Assembly (NCBI RefSeq): GCF_036669915.1
Contig: NC_089315.1
Span: forward strand, 410,439 to 474,438
DNA length: 64,000 nt
DNA from: Pocillopora verrucosa
Taxonomy: Eukaryota > Cnidaria > Anthozoa > Scleractinia > Pocilloporidae
Reading direction: 5' to 3'
The notes under the pieces were generated by a model. That model had not been told where the DNA came from and did not search any database. It saw only the letters and a program-made list of their open reading frames with translations. The translations under genes and the position numbers were made by a program. Position 1 is the first letter of the stretch. Each line of letters begins with the position of its first letter. Of this stretch, positions 25,945 through 37,124 are shown piece by piece.

Positions 25945-26097
25945 TCCGATTGCTTTCAGTACTAATTTATCTGCTTCTATACTTTATTGAACAACTATTG
26001 ATGTATTTACCAGTTATGCTTCTCTTTATAATTTAACAATATCTAACTATTTAGTTTTTAATTTTCTTTATATATTGTAAATAATGTTTGTTGACGA

Positions 26098-26138
26098 TTG
26101 ACCCGCCTCGAATAGCAAATTTGCTATCTGCGGGTCAA
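26098..26138 (+). other. 3'-terminal stem-loop of the LINE
   Basis: TTGACCCGC (26098-26106) pairs with GCGGGTCAA (26130-26138), and inside it ATAGCAA (26112-26118) pairs with TTGCTAT (26121-26127). This perfect two-part hairpin sits about 55 bp before the element's end. Many LINEs use a 3' hairpin for template recognition by their own RT; a role here is inferred. Confidence 0.75.
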
Positions 26139-26195
26139 CATAATCTAAATTATTTTGTAAGAAAAAGAAAAATAAAGTGTGTGTAAAGTGTGTGT

Positions 26196-27906
26196 AAACA
26201 CTTGCGAATGATAATCTCAGCTATGTTAGTCGTTTTTCTGGTTTTCAGGAAAGCGCGCGACGATCCACGATTTTAAGATGAACTATAGATTTCAGCACTT
26301 TTGCGACTAGTAATAATTACCTGAAATTAAGCTCTGCGACTGTAGATATGAATGTCAATTATGTTAACAAGATGGTCTTTTAATATGAAGAAAACATCAT
26401 TTTCATCGCCCTTTTGTCAATCATGCGGTTTTATTGAAGTTCTAAAAATTGCACTTTAGAAGGAAAAGTCCCTCTCTGTCGTACAATAACAGTCGTAACA
26501 GAGTAACCGCAAAAGCTAATTGGCATAAGAATAACCGTATGATTCATCATTGACGTATGTAATAACTAGGTGAGGCGTCTGTTTTCATAAGTCTTCCTTG
26601 TCTGGTGGAGTGCTTGTCAGGAGGTGGAGGTTTTGACAGAACTCAGGTGAAATGACATTTCATTTGATTAGTAATGATTACTATTAAGAAGTAAGTTCGC
26701 CAAATATATGACCGCAGTGGAATCTTAAAAGAATTGAGTGTTTGTTTGATCATGGCGAAGATTTCACGGATAATCAACTTACCACACATTGCTTTGCAGT
26801 TTTCTCTGTCCGGAAATAATATAGGCTTCTCGTTGAGGCGCAATTTAACAGTTAAATCACGGTCGAATAAAATTCGGCCACAATCTCTTGCTTTAACCTA
26901 TTTTCGACCATTTACTTAGAATTTTGATAAATGAACCGCGAAGTCAGACCACTTTACTGATAGATGTACTAATGAGATTACGTGGTTCTTCTACTGCCGT
27001 TATCCTGAACGGATTTCCTGAAAGACTGACAGCGGTTTTAATTAAAGTGGAAAAAGCTGAACAAGTCGCGCAGAGTCGAATTTGGAGAAAAATTCACGCG
27101 GTTTTCTTTTTCTCACAAAAGATCTCAGGAATGCAGCTCATTTGCATACATTTAAGGAAGCATTTGTATTTTAAGGTTACTTGTCTAAACTTGTTGGCAT
27201 CTGTCAAAACATGTAAAAAATCGTAATTATTATGGCAACATGCTGATTTTCACTTTTTGAGTCTTTCTGACCATGCAGATGTTTTCAGTTCTTTACGGAC
27301 AAGATGCGTACAGGGATTGTGTGTTTATTGAGGGATTGTGTGATTTTGAAGTTTATTTGAGAGATCGAGCACCATATGTATTATTTCGATATTCTTAGCA
27401 ATAAGATATATTTAGAACGCGGTTGGAATTGAGAATTGTGCTTTTGTTTATTTTCTTGGCTAAAATAATCGACTTTCCATGCATGTCTTTTTAGATTTAC
27501 GGTTTTTGTTCAACCCAGAGGTGATATTGAATGTATTGCTGAGCAAACTTTGTAAGAATAATTTTACAAGAGCAATCGGTCAGGTGATATTAAATTATTC
27601 AATTTGACTTCAGCCCGCGGGGGGAACACTTCGGGCGAAAGCGAGAAAAAAAATCAAACAACTACATGATAATAGGGATAAAGGAAGGGACCTACAGGCC
27701 GGAACAGTCAAACTTAAATCCTGAAAGATAGCAATCGAAATATTTAACCATTCTTTCCTTTAAGTCCTCCTTTAAATTAAACGTGATTCCCGCTACCTTT
27801 TTTTTCTTTTAATCATGTCAAGGTTTTCGTGAATTGTTCCGATATTTTTCGGCAAGAGGATCACCCGTTTCATTTTTGTCAAAAGGTTCTATAGAGAAAG
27901 ATCATC
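26196..27906. other. Duplicated non-coding DNA and PNP-like gene 5' flank
   Basis: 26196-27690 is shared with 33357-34955 and shows no conserved reading frame: an open frame at 26734-26919 is frameshifted in the other copy. 27691-27906 is unique and should contain the promoter and 5' UTR of the next gene. No clear TATA box is visible. Confidence 0.5.
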
Positions 27907-30491
27907 ATGACGGGCTTGCCTTGCAGACCTCCGTCAGTAGACATCCCACTGCCGCAGAATCTCTCGTATGAGAAAGTTGAGTTTGATCAAATTTACGTCC
28001 CTGCCAACGCCCTGATAATAGCTGAAAACGAGCAGATGTTTCTGGCGATGGCAAACGTCTTGAAAGAGCTGAAAGCTGTTCTGATTGGAGACGCTGGCTA
28101 CGTTTACACAGGGAAAATTGGCTCTCGGCAGGTCTTCTTGCTCAAATGTCGGGGCCCTGGAGCAGTTGTTCAGACCATCAAGAAGCTCAAACCAAGGGCT
28201 GGTATCTTTTTGGGGTTTGCCAAATCTCTTGTGAACAGACCTCATGAAATCGGTGACATAATAGTCGCAGAAGCAGTTTTACGAAGGGACACAAAACAAG
28301 AAAAACTTGAAAGTTATGGCTGCAGTGAGTGTTTAATCAGTGTGTTTGAAAACGGTAAGTATGGCTGGACTCCTCCAAAATATCGTAAACAAGCTGTCCA
28401 TGTTGGAAAAATTCTGCAGATGGGAGATTTTGCCAAAAACGAGAAAGCCAGTGCAGTAGCTGTCAAGACTTCAAGTTTGGGTGAGTAGGATCTTTTGAGA
28501 CATGTACTCGTGCGTGGATGCTATTGTTTTTCCCTTCTTTTCTTAACTCAGCGTTGCCGGAAAGGGTCTTAAATTAATTAGTAGAACTGCGTGTTTTGAA
28601 AGTTCAGCGTGAACAAGTTGTGCAGGCCCTTTTGTTGAGGAACAAAATAGAGGAATAGGGGTGAATATTTATATTGCCTTTAATCCATATGATCTTTGGA
28701 CTTTCCTGAACTTGAACAACTTAGACAATTGGAAGTGTATGAAGCATTAATAATGAGTTTAGGCAGGATATGATGTTTGGCGACGGCAAACGGAAAAACA
28801 AAGAACTCTATTCTGATTTGCTCACACCCACTAATCCTCAATATCAACATTAGACTAGTTGAAAAGTCTTTTTTGTTAAAATTAAATTCACATGCCTTCA
28901 CTTTAAAGTACAAACGGCTGCAGACGGTCGGGAAAAATTTGACCTCTCTTACGGGAGAATATTCTGTTGCCTCTCTAGTGTACTAGATATGTGCCGACGA
29001 CAAAAAATTTTATGCAGTCTGTTTCTCTGACTCTATCTTTGTACACTTAAGATGTTTCAGAATGCATCAAGGGTCTACGAAAAGAATGGATTTCAATTGT
29101 CAGTGTCACGGGAACCCCGCGTTGTCATGGCGACCGGTCCTGGGAGCCTTACGTAGCTGCAGTTATAAGCTCGTTCGTCAATAGAGTGTTAGAAGACGAC
29201 CAAGTGTTTGCTGTCTTGGGAGGGGAGTGTAGGGGTCCCCGACGACACAGTCCTCTTTTGAGTGACCCTTGGCAGGAGACAATAGATACCTCGAGGAAGA
29301 TCAATTTTTATGATGGTATGATATTAGCCCAGTTTATTATCATATCTTTACAAAAAGCAGATTATGAGTTTAAGATTTCTACCGCGAGATATTTGATGAT
29401 CAGCCATGACGCTCAAAAAGCGAAAGCGAACATTCAAATCGTTTAGTGTAAACTGATCTATTAGTAGTTCAAAACTTACCAACATAACAGGCTTATGACT
29501 CATTGTCATTGTCTGTCTATAACCAATCAGATGGCAGCATCTGCACTAGAACGCCAAACAATTCTACATTTGACTGTGCCGGCTGGTAGCAAGAGGCAAC
29601 GGAACATGGTTTCCCTCGACAAAATTATGCAGTAATAGCTTACCGGGCGGGCGGCGGGGTGTTTAAAAGCCGTGCTCTTTTCAGAGAGTTCCCACAGTGC
29701 ATTTGAATTTAGAGTGACTTTAAGAAACATACAATGCACTTCACGATAATTTAACGAGAAATTTTCACTCACGATTTAAATAAGTATGACTATGAATGCA
29801 TTGGGCGAATCCAACCCTGCACCTAGTCACGAATACAACTGCAATAATACATGACAATACTAATTAAAAAACAACTCATGTCATGACTTGATTATCTTAT
29901 CCTTTTCCTCTGTTTACAGACCGTGACTTAAGCCAGGAAGAAATTAAGAGAACGGCGGAGATGAACTGGGAACGATTACAATATGCAATCCAAAATGGAG
30001 TATTTCATCCACCGCTTCGGCCCGACTCACAGTCAATCATTCATCCCAGTCCGGATCGTTTCAGAATATTACCTTCCTGGAAGTATCCTGTGGAAAATGG
30101 CGACAGAAGAGAGGTTACTCCGCCTGCCTCAAAGCACTTACCAATATCGGCAGAAAATCTTGGCACACACCTGAGCTTAAAGTCCTCGCATAGCCTGTCT
30201 TTGCCACTCCTCCCCTCAGGCAAATACGAAAGGGCCGGAAAACCAAACAGAAAAATATCTTCACCATCCGTCAAAAGCAAAATATTACAAAGCAGCAGCC
30301 AGTCACTTTGCCCAACTTTGAGCTCCACTATGGCTCTCACCACAGGGGCGGCCCTATTGCCATTGGGAGCCACCCTTCAAAGTCAAGGAAGCCGTCACGA
30401 GATTATTTGGATCAGAGCCGAGGAGAGAGCAGCAGTTAGCAGTCATTTGCATAGGGGTGTCCTTCCTCCAATACCACAAGTCAAGAATTAG
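27907..30491 (+). CDS. Nucleoside phosphorylase-like (PNP_UDP fold) protein with disordered tail, three exons
   Basis: Exons: 27907-28480, 29061-29315 and 29920-30491, all joined in phase 1, giving 466 residues. Exon 1 contains a PNP/UDP-phosphorylase-like half: ALIIAENEQMFLAMANVL (first strand/helix), YTGKIGSRQVFLLK, GPGAVVQTIKKLKPRAGIFL and GDIIVAEAVLR. Exon 2 completes the fold with RKEWISIVSVTG and RSWEPYVAAVISSFVNRVL. The last resembles the W..YAAA.AAA.AK.L helix of the PNP modules found in fungal and invertebrate NLR-like proteins. The usual GI.GG loop is GFAKSL here, so catalysis is uncertain. Exon 3 (residues about 277-466) is Ser/Pro-rich and looks disordered. No death, TIR or NACHT domain is visible. 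The start was chosen as the first ATG (CATCATGACG context). The gene lies between the two copies of a segmental duplication. Confidence 0.7.
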
Positions 30492-31852
30492 TAAACTGAC
30501 TTGTTACGCGATGTTTTGTTGCGTTTGTAGCACTAACTCACTAATTTAGGGCACGTAAAAATAGCAGTAAATAGCGTGCTTAATAGTTTTCTACATATAT
30601 TTGTGTGATGTTTCACTTTTGGGGGCAGTTCAGAATACTTATCTCGCTGTGTGTTCAGTGAAGGCGGTAGAACACAAAGTCAAAGCTTATGACTGAGAGG
30701 CATTTAGATAGCCTTAAAAATGTATTACCAAACACGATCGAAGCAAAATAAGTATATTTAAAGTCATCCGAACTGATATCAGTCCAACGACACTCATGAA
30801 CAAAATCATCCCGTGATCATAGCCTACATCCTTTTGTATAAATGCAATTAACTGCGGGAAATTTCAACACCGTGTAATGAACGAGTTATTGTTTTGTCGG
30901 GTTAAATTAACTTGCACACAGCACGCTGCGGGAATATTTTGGCATTAAGTTTTTTTCTTAGTGAGGACCTCATACAGGCAGCATATAACTAGCGAATCAT
31001 TTGCTTCTCTCACATGGGGCAGTTAAGTTCTATATTAGGTATGGGGTTTCACCGTGAATTTTCACCCCTGTCCAATTTATCGACTCGTCTATTTGTAATC
31101 ACCCCCCTTTTAAAAGGTTTAGCTTAAGATAAAGGTATTTCCCTAGGCCCTCTCTCACTTGTTTCCTCAATAACATCACGTTCAATCCATGGTCATAGAA
31201 ATTATTGTCATTAAACACCTGCAATTAACATCAACACTGTTTTTTCATTCACATACGCGTATTCCGCATTCTCTATAATTAAAGAAAAGTATTTTATTTC
31301 TCTTGAAAATGATATGCAGTTATTATCAAAACTTCATGGGATTTTTTCTCCCTGAATTTTCACAGGACTTGTTTTGAGCTACCCTAAATGCTCCTCTATT
31401 TTCTAAAAGGGACAGGAGAGCAGAAATACAGCTGTGATCTAATTTTTAGTCTTGGCGCCAGATTTTAATAGAAGTCAATGTTCCCTTGTTTCTCGTCCTG
31501 TGCCTAGTGACATATTTCAAAAGCTGGTTTACACAATACCAACAGATGTTTTTGATGTTGGTTCGATTAAACCTCAAACTGAGCTGCATGTTTTAAACTT
31601 AAGAGATAGAGATACGAGCTCAGTGATATCATTATAAACGGTCGTATAGTAGAAACATAAAAATCAAAACTTTCAGCTGTATTAATAATTGAAACTCGGA
31701 AATGAGGACATATCTATGACTTCCTAAGAAATACATGCTACGAGGAGATCTCCATTAGCTCTTTAGTCGGTTACGTGAAGTCGTAGTCTGCTGAATAAAA
31801 CCCGAATGCCTTTAGGATACTATTCAGCATTCAGAAGCCGAGAGGGCTTAAG
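30492..31852. other. Intergenic region, no gene seen
   Basis: 3' flank of the PNP-like gene followed by AT-rich DNA. The small open frame at 31452-31637 has no recognisable similarity, signal or splice support. Confidence 0.5.
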
Positions 31853-32466
31853 GTGATATATCGATGGGCCTTGGTGACTCACAAGAATTATGCTCTTTGG
31901 ATTTTTTTTAAGTAATGACAAAAAAAAAAAACATTGGAGATACGGATGCAAGGGGATGAGATTTGCTGGGCAATGTGTTTTTAAAAAGCTTCTTTGTATC
32001 TTACAACGTATCCTGCGTTGACAGGATTTAACCAACTAACTTCAAATGGGCAGAGCTTGAAAGGATCCATCTATAGAGGGCTTCTATCTTTATCGAGACC
32101 AGAAAGGTCATGAAAGTTAGAGGACTGACAAGAACAAAATTTACTTTACTTGCAACAGGCTATGATAATTTTTTAAGGTCTTAACGTTTGGAGAATTTCG
32201 AACTTGAAGTCACTTTGATTGAAAATTAATGAGGTTCTTGATCCGTTCAATTTTTGATACGATTAACGGCAACAACGAAGATTTTTCTCTCCATCTACTT
32301 AAAGGTGTGCCACGGATGTTCTATTTTATTTTTTTTATCTACAGTGGAAGGGTGTACCTCAAAGACGAGAATCAATGATAAGTTTTGACGCTCTTATTAT
32401 CTGTCTCAAAAGGCTCTTGGCTTTACTCTCCAATAGACTCCAGACTGACGGGCGGTCGAGTAACAA
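31853..32466 (+). pseudogene. Truncated copy of the XPA_C/macro-like gene
   Basis: Matches the end of exon 2, intron 2 and exon 3 (31853-32140), then part of exon 6 (about 32344-32466) of the gene at 20111-22630. Sequence equivalent to exons 4, 5 and 7 is missing. Exon 3 has changes and exon 6 has lost codons (the SSS stretch) and stops after GRSSN. The 5' half (promoter, exon 1 and most of exon 2) is absent. No functional product is possible. Confidence 0.8.
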
Positions 32467-34955
32467 AAAGTAAAAGAGAAGAGTTATCAGTAGTTTAAAC
32501 ATCAATACAATTGAAGGACTTGGCTTTGTTTGTTCACTTGTTGGTTTTTCCGATGAACAGTCGACAGGTCTTATTTAATCTGGCAACATCTCTCTTGTGT
32601 GTTCATTAAATTGACATTTTTCTCGGTGTTTATCTTTTCTCTTTTTCATATTTGTTACTTAATGTGATTGGCGCACCCATCACGCAACTTAATAAGCATG
32701 AATAAGCAACGGTGGGTGGTATCACGAGATAATATTTTGCCCTTTTGCTTTGGTTACGTGGATATATTATGTATACATTTTATCTTTTTGGCAGATCAGC
32801 AGTTGCGCGTGATAAAAACTAGACATAACGTAAGTTTTATTCTGGGCTCAAAATCAAGAAATGAGCGTAATTTAAATGAAAATAGAGTGGAGAAAATGTG
32901 TCATGAAGAATGAATAATGAACTATGGTCAATTGGCGCCATGTTTAACATTAAAGCTGACGGAGACTTATTACCATTTGAATGGGTCAATCTTGATTCCA
33001 CGGAGATTTGGGAGTTTGTTTGAGTTATTCCTTGGTGTCATTTGACTTCCTGTAGGCATAATTTACCGAAAACGCGGTTAATTTTTATTTACAGCCTCAC
33101 CTTCATCAGTTTGATATTATTTGAAGATGACTCTTTGAATTAGTCGGAAAAAAGATATGTAATCAAAATATACGCATGTTTTTGTGTACAAAACCGGAAG
33201 TACTCTCTGAATGCATTCGAGAAAGTGAAATTTATACAAATTTAACTACTTTCATCGGCTTATAAAAGGTGAGGTACACAGCTAAGAAAAGACTTAGGAT
33301 GGATGCAGAATGAGATGGATGGCTTATTTTATGTTCAACCCTGTTGCACGACAAAAAACCCAAACACTTTTGCGGATGATAATCTCAGCTACGTGAGTCG
33401 TTTTTCTGGATTTCATTGATGATAATCTCAGCTATGTTAGTCGTTTTTCTGGTTTTCAGAAAAGCGCGCGACGATCCACGATTTTAAGATGGAGTAAATT
33501 TCAGCACTTCTGCGAGCAGTAATAATCACTTGAAGTTCAATTAAATGTGCGATTTGGACTCTTTTTGCAACTGTAGATATGAACGTCAATTATGTTAAAA
33601 AGATAGTCCTTTGTTCTGAAGGAAACATCATTTTCATCGCCCTTTTGTCGATCATGCGATTCTAATAAATTCCTAGAAATTGCACTTGAGAAGGGAAAGT
33701 CCCTTTCTGTCGTACAATAGCAGTCGCAACAGGCTAACCACAAAAGCTAATTGGCATAAGAATAACCTACGATTCATTACTAAAGTATTTAATAACCAGG
33801 TGAGGCGTATAGCATAATAGTATAATAGGCTTTCCTTGTCTGGTGGAGTGCTTGTCATAAGATAAACAGGAAGTTTTGATAGAACTCAGGTGAAATGACA
33901 TTTCATTTGATCAGTTATGATTACTATTAGGAAGTAATTTCGCCAAATATCTGACCGCAGTCGAATCTTAAAAGAATTGAGTGTTTGTTTGATCATGGCG
34001 AAGATTTCACGGATAATCAACTTACCACATATTACTTTGCAGTTTCCTCTGTTTAGTCCGGAAATAATATTAGGCTTCTCGTTGAGGCGCAATTTAACAG
34101 TTAAATCCGGGTCGAACGAAATTCGGCCACAAACTCTTGCATTAACCTAATTTCGACCATTTACTTAGAATTTTGATAAATGAACTGCAAAGTCAGACCA
34201 CTCTACTGATAGATGTGCTAATGAGATTACGTGGTTCTTCTACTGCCGTTATCCTGAACGGATTTCCTGAACGGATTTCCTGAAAGACTGACAGCGGTAT
34301 TAATTAAAGTGGAAAAAGCTGAACAAGTCGCGCGGAGTCGAATTTTGACAAAAATCCACGCGGTTTTCTTTTCCTCACAAAAGATCTCAGGAATGCAGTT
34401 CATTTGCATACATTTACGGAAGCATTTGTATTTAAGGGTTACTTGTCAAAACTTGTTGGCAACTGTCAAAACATGTAAAAAATCGTAATTATTACGGCAA
34501 CATGCTGATTTTCACTTTTTGAGTCTTTCTGACCATGCAGATGTTTTAAGTTCTTTACGGATAGGATGCGTACAGGGATTTTGTGTTTTGGTTTTGAAGT
34601 TTGTTTGAGAGATCGAGCGCCTATCTGTATTATTTTAATATTCTTGGCACTTAGATATATTTAGAACACGGTTGAAATTGAGAAATGTGCTTTTGTTTAT
34701 TTTCTCGACAAAGATAATCGACTTTCCATACATGTCTTTTTGGATTTACTGTTTTTGTTTAATCTAGAAATAATGTTGAGTGTATTGCTGAGCAAACTTA
34801 TTTAGCATAATTTTACATGAGCAATTCAGGTGATATTAAATCATTCTAATTCACTTCAGCCTGCGGACATGGTGGTAACACTTCGGGCGAAAGCGAGGAA
34901 AAAAAGCAGACAACTACATAATAAAAGGAATAGAAGGAATAAAGGAAGGGACCTG
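31853..34955. repeat. Right copy of the direct segmental duplication (partner 20598-27690)
   Basis: Collinear with the left copy (see the entry at 20598) but lacks the LINE, and so preserves the empty target at about 33345-33365 (ACCCAAACACTTTTGCGG). It has its own small tandem duplications: a unit of about 43 bp starting GATGATAATCTCAGCTA at 33374 and 33417, and ACGGATTTCCTGA repeated near 34257-34284. The content is non-coding apart from the pseudogene pieces. Confidence 0.85.
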
Positions 34956-36876
34956 CAGGGTAGCCGTAATTTAGGCTAACCAGTGCTAAGTAATTTCATA
35001 ACGAATATTATGGCCGCCATCTTTGATTTTAATGGCAGCGGAAGGCTGGGGAGAGGAAAAATTTATACCAAGGGGGCGGTCGACGGTCAAAAATAAGGAG
35101 AGGGGTGGGGGTAGGGGAGTGAAGATTACTTACGTTTTTTCTCCCCTCCCCCGCCCCCTACCCCCACCGTCAAAAACGGCCGGTCGAACAAACGATCGCG
35201 AGCTTTTTGGCGTTAACTCGCACTAACAAAACGCCTGTTAGTTAATCGCAAATATACTCTAGTTACTCAAGTGCTTGTTGGGGGGTGGGGCAGGAAGCTA
35301 AATTCAAAACTCGTGGTCGGCTTAGTTACTGCCAATACCCTAAAGCGCGTGCGAGAGGGTAAGTGGATTATTTTAAAAATTTGATTACACATGTAGGTTT
35401 CAAGAGCTAATTAAAAAGCATTTGAATGCACCGTTGCCGTAAAACGGCCAAAAAATTAAGCAGTTGGGCATAGAAATAGACAAGTTTTAACAGTTGGATA
35501 TAAAAAATGGTAACCGTAAGAAACAATTTCCTGCGGCAACAATGGAAAGATATTAACCGTCGGCCGTAGATTGGCCAAAATTTTAACTATTAGCCGTAAA
35601 AGCCAACACCCCATTGAAACCATATTACCAGAGTGGGAGCGCAAACAGTTTCCATCTAAAATTCATTTTTATATTTGACACGTAATCGTCAAGCCGGAAA
35701 TTAGATATTGAAAAAAGGCTTTTAACGAGATGTCAAGCTTAGCATTCTTCAGAAAAAAAATCCATGCAGTTACCAGGTTTTATTGCCTATACCATGAACA
35801 ATTTGTCCCGCCTCATATTAAACAGAACGCTCTTTGCTTCATCACCTTTCCCACATTGTCGACGAAAACTGACTGAGGTGAGAGGAGAAATTGACATTAA
35901 TAGAAACGGTTCAAGTGGACCCACAGAAAGCTGACCACGAAATTTCTACAAATACAAGACTTTTAATGAAACGTCTAGTTGTACTAAAGATGACTGCTGC
36001 TCCATTCAAAAGTCAGTTGTAACAAAACTCTGTTAAAATTATTTCCAAGAAGAATCTCATTCGTTTGTACCAGTTCTGTTGATCTTTCGCAATGATTAAT
36101 TATCAGGTCTAAGTTCTATTGTTTCCGGCTGTCGCTTTAATATGTCACACTGGCCTTTCACAGGGCGGATGAAACAAAGCACAACACTAGAATGCAATAT
36201 CTGATTATTAATAATAAACCTAATACAGAAACAAGTTGAAGTGGATAGAGTCTTGACAAGTTAATAAGCTATTGTTTCCGGCTGTTGCTTTTTGTTATTC
36301 CAATGTCCAAAGGTTAGTAGTATCTGGAAATACGTCAAATTCACAAATCTTCCGATTTTCAGCGTATATTCACGCTATCAATGTTAAAGATCCAGATTCC
36401 TCTTAGTGGGCTGAAGGTAATTGTAAAGGTGATCGAACGAACTTACTTTAAAATAACAACGGTTTGGACAACAACACCAAGAGTATTATACAGTTATGAA
36501 ACTTGCTAAAACCTCTAGCCACAGCTAATTCATGTAGATAGAGGATACCGAAAAGATTTACCTGGCGAATCATCGAAGTTCTAGTAGTATTATATTATCA
36601 TTATCGAAGTATAATCGAGTAACAGCGATAAATGCAATTATTTCTGATCAGTATAGGGGTTGAAAATAGGCATCCCATAAAATAAAACCCTTTTGAGGAA
36701 GGGGGGGTAGGCAGCAAAAAAGTTTCTAAATACCCGTACATACTGCTGAAACAGTTGTATATTGTACACCACTTTAAAGTTAGAGAGGATAGTTTATACT
36801 TGGGTTTCGGCGGGATCTATATTGAACACCAAAGGGCCGTCCAATATCAACCACAGAACTCTGTTAATCTTAACAG
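34956..36876. other. Intergenic region with opposed G-rich and C-rich tracts and degenerate repeats
   Basis: At about 35080-35185 a G-rich tract (GGGGTGGGGGTAGGGGAG) is followed some 25 bp later by a C-rich tract of similar composition, making an imperfect inverted repeat. From 35420 to 35620, CCGTAAAACGGCC- and CCGTAGATTGGCC-type motifs recur. No gene is supported, and I found no upstream exons for the PAN exon that follows. Confidence 0.5.
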
Positions 36877-37124
36877 GGATCTTTCAGGCTACAATTGATG
36901 ACGAAGGCTACTCTTTACGTAACCACATTCAGAGTCAGCATCAGGTTAGTGATGTTATGGGCTGTTTCGAGAGGTGCTTGGTTGACTCCCGGTGCCTTTC
37001 GTTCAACTTTGAGCATGATTTAGTACTACCCACAAGGAGTTGCGAGTTGATTGGAGTCACAAAAGAACAAGATCCACGGAATTACGTCAGAAGACCTGGT
37101 TACACATACTATGACAGAGTTTGA
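36877..37124 (+). pseudogene. Orphan PAN/apple-domain exon (duplicate of 41058-41305)
   Basis: A 248-bp exon behind an acceptor (TTAACAG, 36871-36876), with the same phase, length and stop as the terminal exon of the gene at 39025-41305. It encodes GIFQATIDDEGYSLRNH, QVSDVMGCFERCLVD, RCLSFNFEH, RSCELIGVTKEQDP and YTYYDRV, a PAN/apple-like domain with four conserved cysteines. No stop or frameshift is seen, so it was under constraint until recently or still is. I could not find a signal-peptide exon or ectodomain exon upstream. It may be an orphan exon, or the end of a gene whose other exons I missed. Confidence 0.6.

Larger units (their letters stand above)
23808..26195 (+). mobile_element. 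Young 5'-truncated non-LTR retrotransposon (jockey/CR1 superfamily)
   Basis: The insertion is defined by comparison with the empty site in the right duplicate (near 33345-33365). Host sequence breaks after ACCCAAA at about 23808 and resumes at AAACACTTGCG near 26190. The element carries the linker before RT and the whole RT with its C-terminal region, but no endonuclease, so it is 5'-truncated. Its 3' end holds a strong stem-loop (26098-26138) and a short tandem tail of GTGTGTAAA-type units. The target duplication is at most about 3 bp (AAA) and cannot be resolved exactly. Confidence 0.85.
20598..27690. repeat. Left copy of a direct segmental duplication (partner 31853-34955)
   Basis: Blocks 20598-20890, 21709-22036, 22914-23807 and 26196-27690 match, in the same order and orientation, 31853-32140, 32156-32466, 32467-33356 and 33357-34955, with scattered substitutions and small indels. 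The left copy keeps DNA absent from the right one: exons 4, 5 and 7 of the host gene, and the LINE at 23808-26195. Shared non-coding parts such as 22920-23800 and 26200-27690 show no codon constraint between copies. Confidence 0.85.

Noticed and set aside
26643-26843. Minus-strand open frame with a counterpart at 33886-34092
   Set aside because: Present in both copies only because the DNA is duplicated. The plus-strand frame of the same DNA is shifted between copies and the amino acids resemble nothing I know.
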